This document shows positions 17,707-27,545 of a stretch of DNA of 64,000 nucleotides, piece after piece (position 1 is the stretch's first letter; each line of letters opens with the position of its first letter). A program made the position numbers and the translations under genes. The notes under the pieces were generated by a model. The model did no database searches, was not told the origin of the DNA, and saw only the letters and a list, made by a program, of their open reading frames with translations. Source of the stretch: Pedobacter cryophilus (GTDB lineage: Bacteria > Bacteroidota > Bacteroidia > Sphingobacteriales > Sphingobacteriaceae); NCBI RefSeq assembly GCF_005116455.1, contig NZ_SWBP01000002.1, positions 620,001-684,000 of the forward strand. The letters run 5' to 3'.

Positions 17707-19116
17707 ATGAAAACTAAGACCATGCTAATTACAGCAATGTTAAGTTTAACAATAGGAAGCGTGATGGCTCAACAAGAGACAGCCAAAAACAACTATTTTA
17801 ACCTTAATGATTGTATAAACTATGCTTACGAGCATCAAACAAATATTTTAAATGCTGATTTAGATCGCAAAATTGCCGATGCTAAGGTGAAACAAACCAT
17901 TGGAATTGGATTGCCGCAGGTAAATGCAAGTGCTGATTTTCAGGATTACTTAAAAAGACCCATCGTTTTATTTCCTGATTTTGTTGGTCCGGCAATTTAT
18001 AATATCATCCAAGATGAAGACATTAGAGATGCTAACGGAAATACCATTGTACAACCTAATGGTGTAGGAGGGTTACAACCTGTTAATTTTCAACAAAAAT
18101 ACAACTCTAATGTAGGCTTATCTGTAAGTCAACTTCTTTTTGATGGTAGTTATATTGTGGGTTTACAAGCTTCTAAAACTTATAAGGAGTTGTCTCAAAG
18201 ACTTTATACCAGATCAAGAATTGAAACCAACGTAGCGGTAACTAAAGCCTTTTACATGGTTTTGGTAAATAATGAACAAGTAGAATTGCTTAACACAAAT
18301 ATAGAGCAGCTTAAAAAGCAACTCGACCAAACCAAAGCATTGTACGATAATGGTTTTGCCGAAAAAATTGATGCCGATAGATTGACTGTTTTGTACAATA
18401 ATTTGAATACCGAAAAGCAAAATATCCTACGTTCTTTAGAGCTAGGAGTTGGTTTATTAAAGTTTCAGATGGGAATGCCTGTTGAAGAACAGTTAGCCTT
18501 AAACGGTAAGATTAGCGAAATCAAATTTGACAAAATTGAAATTTTAAATGATACTGCGGCATACAACAACAGAATAGAATATTCTTTAGCACAAACGCAG
18601 TTGAAATTAAATGCCTTAGATCTAAAAAGGTATAAATCTCAATATTTACCAAGTTTAGCTGCATTTGGTAATGGTTCTTACCAATTTCAAAGCAATTCTT
18701 TTGGAGAGTTGTATAACAAAAGTTATCCAACAGTATTGATAGGTTTAAAATTAAATGTTCCAATTTTTAGTGGTGGACAAAGAATGCACCAAGTTAGGCA
18801 AGCCGAGTATACGGTCCAAAAATCTACCAATGATTTAAAAAACGCTAAAAATTCTATCAATCTTGATATTAGAAATAGCATTACCAACTATACAAATAGC
18901 ATCACTTCGTTAGAAAATCAACAAAGAAATTTGGATTTGGCTAATGAGATATTAAGAGTTTCTAAAATTAAGTACGAACAAGGTGTGGGTTCTTCCATTG
19001 AAGTTACGCAGGCTCAAACTTCATTAAAAGAGGCCGAGAATAATTATATCAATGCTTTATATCAAGCATTAACCAGTAAAGTAGATACAGAAAAAGCAAC
19101 AGGAGTTATTAAATAA
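17707..19116 (+). CDS. TolC-family outer membrane efflux channel
   Basis: A 469-residue outer membrane factor with a signal peptide ending at VMAQQ. Two long helical repeats typical of OEP domains are visible (about residues 50-260 and 280-465), for example LDQTKALYDNGFAEKIDADR and KYEQGVGSSIEVTQAQ. It forms the trimeric exit duct for the adaptor and RND pump encoded immediately downstream (26-base gap to the adaptor). Length is normal. Substrates are not predictable. Confidence 0.92.
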   Translation: MKTKTMLITAMLSLTIGSVMAQQETAKNNYFNLNDCINYAYEHQTNILNADLDRKIADAKVKQTIGIGLPQVNASADFQDYLKRPIVLFPDFVGPAIYNIIQDEDIRDANGNTIVQPNGVGGLQPVNFQQKYNSNVGLSVSQLLFDGSYIVGLQASKTYKELSQRLYTRSRIETNVAVTKAFYMVLVNNEQVELLNTNIEQLKKQLDQTKALYDNGFAEKIDADRLTVLYNNLNTEKQNILRSLELGVGLLKFQMGMPVEEQLALNGKISEIKFDKIEILNDTAAYNNRIEYSLAQTQLKLNALDLKRYKSQYLPSLAAFGNGSYQFQSNSFGELYNKSYPTVLIGLKLNVPIFSGGQRMHQVRQAEYTVQKSTNDLKNAKNSINLDIRNSITNYTNSITSLENQQRNLDLANEILRVSKIKYEQGVGSSIEVTQAQTSLKEAENNYINALYQALTSKVDTEKATGVIK

Positions 19117-19142
19117 AAGCAAACCGTAAATAAAGAAAAATC

Positions 19143-20231
19143 ATGAAAAAAATAATTATAGCATCTGTTGTTTTGTTTTTGGCAGCATGTGGGAATGACC
19201 CAAAAGATAAAAAAGCAGAACTAGCGAAGCTAAAAAAAGAGCAAACAGATTTATCTGCTAAAATAACTAAGCTAGAGGAAGAGATTGGTACTAAGCAAGA
19301 AGAAATTGTAAAACAAGTAGCTGTTTTAGAAGTGCAAACTTCTACTTTCAAAAATTTTATTCAAATACAAGGTAAGGTAGATGCTGAAGAAAACCTTCAG
19401 GTAAGTCCGCAAGTACCCGGAGTATTAACTCAAGTTTTTGTTAACATAGGTCAAAATGTTTCAAAAGGACAAGTTTTAGCACAAATAGATGATGCTGTAT
19501 TGAGACAAAATATAGCACAAGTTCAAACTCAGTTAGACTTAGCAAATATCCTTTTTAACAGGCAAAAAAATCTTTGGGATCAAAAAATAGGTACCGAAGT
19601 TCAGTATTTGAATGCTAAAACTCAAAAAGAAAGTTTAGAGAGACAAATTAGTGTGATTAGGCAACAAGCATCTATGTACAAAATTAAATCGCCAATTTCT
19701 GGTACTATAGATCAAATGGATTATAAAATTGGGCAAGCCGTTCAACCAGGTGCTCCTGGAATAAGAGTGGTAAATGCTAATAATTTAAAAGCTAAAGCTT
19801 TGGTTTCTGAAACTTATGCAGGTAGAATTAATCAAGGAGACGAAGTTTTAGTAATTATTCCGGATGCAACGGATTCTGTGAAAACTAAAATCTCTTTTGC
19901 TGCTAAAATCATCGATCCAATGTCTAGAAGTTTTAGTGTGGAAGTTAAGTTACCAAGCAAGAAAACTTACCGCCCTAATATGCTCACCATTTTAAAAATT
20001 GTTGATTACGTGAAGGAGAATGCAATTGTTATCCCTATTAAAGCTATTCAGAAATCAGAGAGTGGAGATTATTTGATGTTAGATGAGAATGGAAGAGCTA
20101 AAAAAGTGGCCATCACCATAGGTAATATTTACAATGGGAATGCAGAAATTTTGACCGGAATTAAAAAAGGAGACAAGGTAATTATGACTGGATTAAATGG
20201 CCTTAATGAAGGTGATGCAGTTAAATTGTAA
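19143..20231 (+). CDS. RND efflux periplasmic adaptor (membrane fusion lipoprotein)
   Basis: A 362-residue membrane-fusion protein. The lipobox LAAC puts the lipidated cysteine at residue 16. Residues 22-60 form an extra N-terminal coiled coil (AELAKLKKEQTDLSAKITKL), followed by the biotinyl-lipoyl and alpha-hairpin region (GVLTQVFVNIGQNVSKGQVL) and the beta-barrel and membrane-proximal domains. It links the RND pump to the TolC-like channel. The additional coiled coil directly after the lipid anchor is common in Bacteroidetes adaptors. The permease gene follows after 71 bases. Confidence 0.92.
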   Translation: MKKIIIASVVLFLAACGNDPKDKKAELAKLKKEQTDLSAKITKLEEEIGTKQEEIVKQVAVLEVQTSTFKNFIQIQGKVDAEENLQVSPQVPGVLTQVFVNIGQNVSKGQVLAQIDDAVLRQNIAQVQTQLDLANILFNRQKNLWDQKIGTEVQYLNAKTQKESLERQISVIRQQASMYKIKSPISGTIDQMDYKIGQAVQPGAPGIRVVNANNLKAKALVSETYAGRINQGDEVLVIIPDATDSVKTKISFAAKIIDPMSRSFSVEVKLPSKKTYRPNMLTILKIVDYVKENAIVIPIKAIQKSESGDYLMLDENGRAKKVAITIGNIYNGNAEILTGIKKGDKVIMTGLNGLNEGDAVKL

Positions 20232-20302
20232 TCTTTTCTTTTAATAATTCAACAAATAAAACAGGATTTAGTATTTCAAAATCCATTAAAAAAATACACT
20301 AA

Positions 20303-23300
20303 ATGAAAGATTTAGACAAAGAATTTAAACCATCTAGTTGGGCAATAGAAAATAGAACAGCTATTTATGTGCTCACGGTGTTATTACTCTTGGCCGGTTA
20401 TTTTGCTTATAACAGTTTGCCTAAAGAGAATTTTCCGGAGATTTCTATCCCGAAAATATTTGTAAGAACCATATACCCAGGAACTTCTCCTGCAAATATG
20501 GAGAACTTGGTTACCAAGCAATTAGAAAAACAACTCAAATCAGCCCAGGGCTTAAAAAAGGTAACTTCTAATTCTTATCAGGATTTCTCTTTTATTACTG
20601 CCGAATTTAATGCCAATGTGGATATTAAAGATGCTAAACAAAGAATTAAGGATGCGGTAGATAAGGCAAAAACCGATTTGCCTAGTGATTTACCTGATGA
20701 TCCTGAGGTGTTAGATATTAATTTATCTGACTTGCCTATCATGTACCTGAATATTTCAGGTGATTTTGATTTAAAAACCTTAAAGAAATACGCTGACGAT
20801 TTGCAAGACAGAGTAGAATCATTACCAGAAATATCAGGAGTAGATATTGTTGGCGCTTTAGATCCTGAGGTTCAAATCAATGTAGATGTAAATAAAATGT
20901 CGGCAGCACAGCTTTCATTTTATGATATTCAGCAAGCTATCGGTACAGAAAACATCTCCGCATCTGGCGGAACGGTGCCAATTGATGGCGTTAGAAGAAC
21001 TTTAAATATAAAAAAGGAATATGGCTCGGCCGAGGAGATTTCTAATACCATTATTAAAAGTCCAACAGGCTCATCTATATATTTAAGAGATATAGCAAAT
21101 GTTGTTGATGGCTTTAAAGAGCAAGAATCTTATGCAAGGTTGAACGGAAAAAATGTGATCACATTAAATGTGAAGAAACGTTCTGGTCAAAATCTAATTG
21201 AAGCATCTGATAAAATCAGAGAAATTATTGCTGAAATGAAAGTGAAGCAGTTTCCAAAAGGATTGGAAATTGTAACTACTGGAGATCAGTCTGATAAAAC
21301 AAGAGTAACCCTTCATGATTTAATCAACACCATTGTTATTGGGTTTATTTTAGTGACTTTAATCCTCATGTTTTTTATGGGAATTACCAACGCACTTTTT
21401 GTGGCGCTTTCTGTTCCATTATCTATGTGCGTGGCATTTTTAATTATGCCTACCATTGGGTTCACCATGAATATGATTGTGTTATTCTCCTTCTTACTCG
21501 CACTAGGTATTGTGGTTGATGATGCTATTGTGGTGATAGAAAACACGCATCGTATTTTTGATAATGGTAAAGTATCTATCAAACATGCTGCAAAAATGGC
21601 GGCAGGAGAGGTGTTTTTACCCGTATTTTCTGGTACGATGACCACATTGGCACCTTTTATTCCTTTGGCATTTTGGCCTGGCGTAATTGGTGAATTTATG
21701 TTCTTTTTACCCATCACTCTTATAATTACCTTATTGGCTTCTTTGGTGGTGGCTTATATTATCAATCCGGTGTTTGCCGTAGATTTTATGGAGTCTCATG
21801 CTGCTGATGAAGTTTATCAACCCACTTTTGATAAAAAAGTAAAAAAGACCTTAATGTATTTTGGTATAGCTGCTGTTTTGGGTTATTTGGTTGGTTTTGC
21901 AGTTGGAAATTTTGTGGTAATTATTGCACTTTTCTATTTATTGCAACACTTTGTTTTGGAGAAAGCCATCAGAAAATTCCAAAATCATACTTGGCCTAAG
22001 GCTCAAGAGAAATACACTAAATTCTTAATATGGACTTTACACAGACCGTATGCTATTTTAGGAAGTACTTTAGGATTATTAATTTTCTCTATTGTACTTA
22101 CCGGGTTAATTCCACCAAGATTTGTGTTTTTTCCATCATCAGATCCAAACTTTGTATATGTGTACACTTCTTTACCTGTAGGTACAGATCAAGCTTATAC
22201 CAATGAAGTCACCAAAAAAATAGAGCAAAAAGTTACCGCCGTTGTAGATAGTTTAGGAAAGCAAAATGTTTCTTCTATTATTTCTAACGTAACGGTAGGA
22301 GTTACAGATCCTCAAGATGAAGATCAAGGAAACTATCCAAATAAAAGTAAGGTAACTGTTTCTTTTGTGGAGTTTGGAGAGCGTACAGGTAAATCCTCTA
22401 CTGATTACTTAACAGCTATTAGAAACTCGGTAAAAGGTATTGCAGGAACAGAAATATCAGTAACTCAAGAACAAGCTGGTCCGCCTACGGCAAAACCTGT
22501 GAGTATAGAAATTACTGGTGATGATTTAGATTCTTTAGTGAAAACATCTATAGTTCTGAAAAATTATTTGGTTGCTAAAAGAGTTGGAGGTTTAGAAGAA
22601 TTGAAATCTGATTTCCAAAATAATAAACCCGAAATTATTTTTGATATCGATAGAGAAAGAGCCAATAGAGAAGGGGTGGCTACCAGAACCGCTGCTTTTA
22701 ATTTAAGAACTGCTCTTTACGGAACCGAAGTTTCTAAGTTTAGAGATTTAGATGAAGATTATGAAATTAATGTAAGAGCACAAGAAGATCAAAGAAATAA
22801 TTTAGAAGCATTACGTAATCTAAAAATGACTTTTAGAGATATGGGAATGGGAGGGCAAATAAGACAAGTTCCTTTATCGTCTTTTGCTAATATAGATTAT
22901 GTAAATACTTACGGAGGTATTAAGCGTAAGCAGCAAAAAAGGATCATCATTTTATCTTCTAATGTGTTAAAAGATTTTAATGAGAATGAAGTTGTAAAAA
23001 ACATTCAAACTGAGATTAATGATTTTAAAGCTCCAGATGGGGTATTGGTTAAAATGGCAGGGGCGCAAGAAGAACAAGCTGAGACCGCAAATTTCTTAGG
23101 TTTAGCTTTAGGAGTTGCCTTTTTCTTGATCTTAATTATTTTGGTTATTCAGTTTAACTCTATAGGAAAGCCACTTATTATTTTGAGTGAAATTGTATTC
23201 AGTATTATTGGGGTGTTGCTAGGAATTACCATATTTCAGATGGAAATGTCTATTGTAATGATGGGAATTGGAATTGTAGCATTAGCCGGTATTGTGGTAA

Positions 23301-23680
23301 GAAACGGAATATTATTGGTAGAGTTTGCCGATTTAATGATGGAGCAAGGTATGGAAGCTTATGAAGCTGTTTTAGAAGCTGGTAGAACCCGTATGACACC
23401 AGTTTTATTAACAGCCACCGCAACCATGTTAGGTTTAATACCTTTAGCTGTTGGTTTAAACTTAGATTTTGCAGCCTTATTAACTACCGGAAATCCTCAT
23501 ATTTATTTTGGTGGAGATAACGTAGCTTTTTGGGGTCCATTATCTTGGACAATGATTTTTGGGCTAAGTTTCGCTACCTTTTTAACATTGATTTTAGTAC
23601 CCTCTATGTACCTAATAAGGGTAAAAATAAAGAATCGGTTATCTAAAAAGAACAAAACAACAGACCCTGTAACTACTTAA
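20303..23680 (+). CDS. RND efflux permease (HAE1-like)
   Basis: A 1125-residue inner-membrane proton-driven pump with the two-fold architecture of AcrB: membrane helices near residues 23-42, 340-560 and 895-1110, and two large periplasmic loops. The proton-relay pair D406-D407 is in GIVVDDAIVVIENTHR, and LAGIVVRNGILLVEF is in the second half. It is about 80 residues longer than AcrB, with the surplus around residues 505-570, where an extra hydrophobic segment (FGIAAVLGYLVGFAVGNFVV) is seen. It completes the tetR-tolC-adaptor-pump operon. Substrate spectrum is unknown. Confidence 0.93.
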   Translation: MKDLDKEFKPSSWAIENRTAIYVLTVLLLLAGYFAYNSLPKENFPEISIPKIFVRTIYPGTSPANMENLVTKQLEKQLKSAQGLKKVTSNSYQDFSFITAEFNANVDIKDAKQRIKDAVDKAKTDLPSDLPDDPEVLDINLSDLPIMYLNISGDFDLKTLKKYADDLQDRVESLPEISGVDIVGALDPEVQINVDVNKMSAAQLSFYDIQQAIGTENISASGGTVPIDGVRRTLNIKKEYGSAEEISNTIIKSPTGSSIYLRDIANVVDGFKEQESYARLNGKNVITLNVKKRSGQNLIEASDKIREIIAEMKVKQFPKGLEIVTTGDQSDKTRVTLHDLINTIVIGFILVTLILMFFMGITNALFVALSVPLSMCVAFLIMPTIGFTMNMIVLFSFLLALGIVVDDAIVVIENTHRIFDNGKVSIKHAAKMAAGEVFLPVFSGTMTTLAPFIPLAFWPGVIGEFMFFLPITLIITLLASLVVAYIINPVFAVDFMESHAADEVYQPTFDKKVKKTLMYFGIAAVLGYLVGFAVGNFVVIIALFYLLQHFVLEKAIRKFQNHTWPKAQEKYTKFLIWTLHRPYAILGSTLGLLIFSIVLTGLIPPRFVFFPSSDPNFVYVYTSLPVGTDQAYTNEVTKKIEQKVTAVVDSLGKQNVSSIISNVTVGVTDPQDEDQGNYPNKSKVTVSFVEFGERTGKSSTDYLTAIRNSVKGIAGTEISVTQEQAGPPTAKPVSIEITGDDLDSLVKTSIVLKNYLVAKRVGGLEELKSDFQNNKPEIIFDIDRERANREGVATRTAAFNLRTALYGTEVSKFRDLDEDYEINVRAQEDQRNNLEALRNLKMTFRDMGMGGQIRQVPLSSFANIDYVNTYGGIKRKQQKRIIILSSNVLKDFNENEVVKNIQTEINDFKAPDGVLVKMAGAQEEQAETANFLGLALGVAFFLILIILVIQFNSIGKPLIILSEIVFSIIGVLLGITIFQMEMSIVMMGIGIVALAGIVVRNGILLVEFADLMMEQGMEAYEAVLEAGRTRMTPVLLTATATMLGLIPLAVGLNLDFAALLTTGNPHIYFGGDNVAFWGPLSWTMIFGLSFATFLTLILVPSMYLIRVKIKNRLSKKNKTTDPVTT

Positions 23681-23683
23681 CAG

Positions 23684-23710
23684 AAAAGGAGGCGAAAGCC
23701 TCCTTTTTTT
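23684..23710 (+). terminator. Terminator of the efflux operon
   Basis: A GC-rich stem AAAAGGAGGC / GCCTCCTTTT with a GAAA tetraloop begins three bases after the RND stop and runs into a T-run. Confidence 0.92.
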
Positions 23711-23753
23711 TGTTTATAGCGTTTTAACAAACTAATTTTTAATAGCATTTCAG

Positions 23754-25097
23754 TTATAAAGTTCGTTGTTTAATTTTATCGAGTTCGTTTTGTAAAGCTG
23801 TAGTATTTATGTTTTTTTCTTTGGCCAGCTCTATGGCTTTAATTTGGTTTACTTCTGCTTCGGCATAAAAGTCTAAACGATACAGCAAATGCGCCAAGGT
23901 ATCATAAAAGCCATAATTGGGTTCTAATTCAATAGATCTTTTGCTCCAACTTATTGCTTTGTTAATATAATTAGTGTTTTTAGTACCAGTTAAGAAAACA
24001 AAAAATGCAGCATTATTTAGCTCTACAGGTATTTGATTTGTTTGGTAAGATACCCTAAAACTTGTGGTAAAACTGGAGTCGGGGTTAATTCTTTTGGCTT
24101 GTTCAAAAGCCGCTTTTCTTGCTTCTTCTGTGTTTTTAGTATTTAATTTAGCGATAGAATCTTTACTGATATTCATATAGTGTTGATCATAAAAGTAAGA
24201 TGCTTGTCTAAGATAGTTAGCCGTATCTTTTACTGCCCAATAATAATCAATCATTTTAAGGGAAGAATTCTTTTGTGCCAATCTGTAATCTGTAGCCCAA
24301 GAGGTTCTGGTGAAATTAGAAGCGGCAGTAGCCCACTGGATATTTTTCTTTGCAATAGCATAAGCCATGGTATTATTAATAATGGCATTATTAAATGTTT
24401 GTCTAACTGCTAATGGTTCAGTTTTAAAAATACTGTCAATTATTTTAGCATTTATATAGGCTAATCTATAGGCTTTTCCATAAGCTAATGGTCCGCCTTT
24501 TAAAATAAATAAAACTTGTTGATAATCGTTAAGATCAGCAACTCTTAAAAACTCCACATATTGGTCTAGTAACAAGGCATTATCTGTAATGCCAAAATTC
24601 ATCCTTTTAGAAATGTAATTTTTCAGAAAATCGCCATCAAACCCCTTAGCTTTATATTCTTTATCGTAATCTACTAATGATTTTTCTTTAGATCTAGAAA
24701 GTGCTAGATCTGCCATAGTTATATATTTTTGGGCTTGCATAAAGTTTCCAAAATCTTTTAATAACAAGCCGCCTTTACTATCTAAGAAAATAAATGCAGG
24801 AAAACTGTTGACTTTATACCTACTAATAATTTTCATGGCAGCTGTATCTGCCCTGTCAATCTTAAAATTTATAAACTCTTTATTGAATTTATTAACTACT
24901 TCAGGGATAGAAATTTCTTTAGGAAACGTGATGTTTTGGGTTTGAGGCTGAATTGTGATTTGTATCAGTAAGGGTTTATTTAACTTTTCAGACTTGGCTT
25001 TTGCCGCATCTAATGTTTTTTCGTAGTTTATTTTTTGAGCCTTAACATTGCTCAAACCAAAAACTATAATGGTAATTGTGATTAGGAAGTTTTTCAT
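23754..25097 (-). CDS. Secreted thioredoxin-fold protein lacking the CXXC pair
   Basis: A 447-residue protein with a signal peptide ending near VKAQ. Residues about 25-125 have a thioredoxin-like layout (KPLLIQITIQP, then YKVNSFPAFIFLDSKGGLL with the cis-proline segment SFPAF). The active-site CXXC expected after the second strand is absent; that stretch reads IQPQTQNITF. Residues 130-330 are helical and unassigned; residues about 370-440 look like TPR repeats (KRSIELEPNYGFYDTLAHLL). It is therefore unlikely to be an oxidoreductase and may be a periplasmic binding or chaperone protein. It is convergent with the efflux operon. Function is unknown. Confidence 0.7.
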   Translation of the reverse strand: MKNFLITITIIVFGLSNVKAQKINYEKTLDAAKAKSEKLNKPLLIQITIQPQTQNITFPKEISIPEVVNKFNKEFINFKIDRADTAAMKIISRYKVNSFPAFIFLDSKGGLLLKDFGNFMQAQKYITMADLALSRSKEKSLVDYDKEYKAKGFDGDFLKNYISKRMNFGITDNALLLDQYVEFLRVADLNDYQQVLFILKGGPLAYGKAYRLAYINAKIIDSIFKTEPLAVRQTFNNAIINNTMAYAIAKKNIQWATAASNFTRTSWATDYRLAQKNSSLKMIDYYWAVKDTANYLRQASYFYDQHYMNISKDSIAKLNTKNTEEARKAAFEQAKRINPDSSFTTSFRVSYQTNQIPVELNNAAFFVFLTGTKNTNYINKAISWSKRSIELEPNYGFYDTLAHLLYRLDFYAEAEVNQIKAIELAKEKNINTTALQNELDKIKQRTL

Positions 25098-25266
25098 ATT
25101 ATGGATTAATTTATTTCATTGCTAGATAGCAGCAAAGAATTTTAATTATCCAACAAAATAGAAATTATTTAATCAAGAATAAAATAATTTTTAGCCTATT
25201 CGAAATTTAAAGATTAAGGAGAAAATATTTTGGCTTAGGCCGATTTTTAATTAGAAAGAGTTGATT

Positions 25267-26007
25267 TTACAATTGTTTTACCTGCTCGTAATTTCTAAAC
25301 CAGCTTCTGATTTTTAATTCTATTACGCCTAAAAAAGCTTCTCTAAAAATTTTAGTACTCATTTTAGAAGTGCCTTCTGTTCTGTCTGTAAATATGATGG
25401 GAACTTCCATAACATTAAAACCGTGTTTAATGGCAGTAAATTTCATTTCTATTTGGAAAGCATAGCCTACAAACTTTATTTTTTCAAAATTGATGGTTTC
25501 CAAAACTATTCTTCGGTAACATTTAAAGCCAGCCGTAGCATCCTGAATGTCAATACCTGTAATAAAACGCACATAAACCGAAGCAAAATAAGACATCAGC
25601 ACTCGGCCCATAGGCCAGTTTACCACATTTACACCTTTTATATATCTAGATCCTATAGCTACATCGGCACCGTTTACGCAGGCTTGTCTTAGTTTAATTA
25701 AGTCATCCGGGTTATGAGAAAAATCGGCATCCATTTCAAAAATATAGTCGTATTTTTTTTGGATAGCCCAATTAAACCCATGAATATAAGCCGTACCTAA
25801 ACCTAATTTCCCCTTACGTTCTTCTATAAATAACCTATCCTGATATTCATCCTGAAGGCTTTTTACAATTTGAGCAGTACCATCAGGAGAGCCATCATCA
25901 ACTATTAAGATGTGGAAGGGGTGAGGAAGTGAGAAAACCTTTCTAATGATTTTCTCAATATTTTCTTTCTCGTTATATGTTGGAATAATGACTAAACTAT
26001 CAGGCAC
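25267..26007 (-). CDS. Polyprenol-phosphate mannosyltransferase-like GT2 enzyme
   Basis: A 246-residue family 2 glycosyltransferase of the dolichol-phosphate-mannose-synthase (DPM1) type, which moves a sugar from a nucleotide to a lipid phosphate carrier. The N-terminal VIIPTYNEKENI and DDGSPDGTA motifs bind the nucleotide, and the metal-binding DXD is in FEMDADFSHNPDDL. QDATAGFKCYRR is the typical acceptor-site signature. There is no C-terminal membrane anchor, as in the short soluble DPM1 form. It precedes the T-rich gap near the thioredoxin-like gene and follows the peptide transporter after 35 bases. Confidence 0.88.
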   Translation of the reverse strand: MPDSLVIIPTYNEKENIEKIIRKVFSLPHPFHILIVDDGSPDGTAQIVKSLQDEYQDRLFIEERKGKLGLGTAYIHGFNWAIQKKYDYIFEMDADFSHNPDDLIKLRQACVNGADVAIGSRYIKGVNVVNWPMGRVLMSYFASVYVRFITGIDIQDATAGFKCYRRIVLETINFEKIKFVGYAFQIEMKFTAIKHGFNVMEVPIIFTDRTEGTSKMSTKIFREAFLGVIELKIRSWFRNYEQVKQL

Positions 26008-26042
26008 TCTTTAAATTTTAATATTTGAAATTATGATATTGA

Positions 26043-27404
26043 TTAGCTTTTGTTATCTTTCAAAGTCATGGTTTCTGCAGAAAAATCTTCGGCACCATGA
26101 GCTAATCTTTTCAGTGGCTTCAAAAATAACAAAATAAGTAAACCAAACAGGGTGCAAAATATAGCTATACCTGTAAAAATTTCTAACTCACCAGCAGATT
26201 GAGACCATTCGCCAACCCAACCAGCAACATAATTACCCATACCTGTTGCAGCAAAATAAGCACCCATCATTAATGAAGCATATTTTAGTGGAGCTAACTT
26301 AGTAACATAAGAAAGGGCTACTGGTGAAGCGCAAAGCTCTCCTACAGTATGAAACAAATAGGCTAAAACTAACCAATACATTGCTGAAGAACCATCAGCT
26401 TGGTATTGCATAGAAGCGGCACTCATAAATAAAAATCCCCATCCCATAATAATGATACCTAAAGCCATTTTTAAGATAGATGAAGCTTCTTTTCCTTTCT
26501 TTTTTCTTTTATACCAAAAAGCAGCAATTACAGTACCTAATGTGATAATAAAAAAGGAGTTTACAGATTGAAACCAAGGAGCCGGAACTTCAAAATTTAA
26601 GAAATCAATCATTCTGTTGGTTTTTTCATCGGCATATAAATTCATTAAACCACCAGCTTGTTCAAAAGCACCCCAAAACACAATAATCATTAAGAAAGAC
26701 AAGAACATCACAATCATTCTGTCTTTTTCTATTTTGGTTAAAGGCTTATTCATCGCCAGTCTTTCGGCTTCTGGAAGTGCTTTGGTTGCTTCTCCAATTC
26801 CTACTAAGTATTTTTGTCCGAATAGAAAAACGATCTGACCAATAGCCATTCCTATACCTGCTAAGCCAAAGCCGTAATGCCAGCCATAAGTTACACCAAC
26901 CGAACCTACAATTACACCCGCTAATAAAGCACCAACGTTAATGCCTATATAAAAAATGGTAAATCCTTTATCCCTTCTATCATCACCGGCTGGGTACAAA
27001 CCACCTACCATGGTAGATATATTTGGTTTTAAACAGCCAACACCAGCAATTATTAATCCTATTCCAACATAAAAAGCCCATTCTGCTTGTACCGCTAAAA
27101 TTCCATGTCCGGCTACTAACAGCCAGCCACCTAACATTACCGCTTTCTTTTGTCCTAACCATTTATCAGCTAAAATACCACCCGGTATAGATGAAATGTA
27201 AACCAAAGCGGTATAAATTCCATATAAACTTAATGCTTCTACTTTTGTCCAACCAAAACCCGGATTAACACCACTTGCTGATGCCACAAGAAATAACACC
27301 AAAAGTGCTCGCATACCGTAATAACTAAATCTTTCCCATAATTCAGTGAAAAATAAGATGTAGAGTCCGGCTGGATGTCCAAAAAGTTCTTTTTGATTTT
27401 TCAT
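26043..27404 (-). CDS. POT-family proton-coupled peptide transporter
   Basis: A 453-residue, highly hydrophobic protein with 12 or more membrane helices. The POT/PTR2 signature ExxER is at residues 21-25 in FTELWERFSYYGMRALL, and the second signature GGLYPAGDDRRDKGFTIFYI lies in the fifth helix region; both are diagnostic of di- and tripeptide:proton symporters. Length is typical of bacterial DtpT-like proteins. It is separated from the hypothetical gene upstream by 141 bases and probably transcribed together with the GT2 gene after it. Confidence 0.93.
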   Translation of the reverse strand: MKNQKELFGHPAGLYILFFTELWERFSYYGMRALLVLFLVASASGVNPGFGWTKVEALSLYGIYTALVYISSIPGGILADKWLGQKKAVMLGGWLLVAGHGILAVQAEWAFYVGIGLIIAGVGCLKPNISTMVGGLYPAGDDRRDKGFTIFYIGINVGALLAGVIVGSVGVTYGWHYGFGLAGIGMAIGQIVFLFGQKYLVGIGEATKALPEAERLAMNKPLTKIEKDRMIVMFLSFLMIIVFWGAFEQAGGLMNLYADEKTNRMIDFLNFEVPAPWFQSVNSFFIITLGTVIAAFWYKRKKKGKEASSILKMALGIIIMGWGFLFMSAASMQYQADGSSAMYWLVLAYLFHTVGELCASPVALSYVTKLAPLKYASLMMGAYFAATGMGNYVAGWVGEWSQSAGELEIFTGIAIFCTLFGLLILLFLKPLKRLAHGAEDFSAETMTLKDNKS

Positions 27405-27545
27405 ATAATTTCTAAATGGTGTTTATAAAGCTTAATTAAAATAGGGGTGAAAAGTCAAGTATAAATAAATTTTTTTACAGATTAAGAATTGAAGAAATAT
27501 ATTCTAATGGAACGGTCATGATTTTTGTAAAAATCAAAGAAAATA

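Noticed and set aside
21313-21717. 134-codon minus-strand ORF
   Set aside because: It lies wholly inside the RND permease gene in an antisense frame with no family resemblance.
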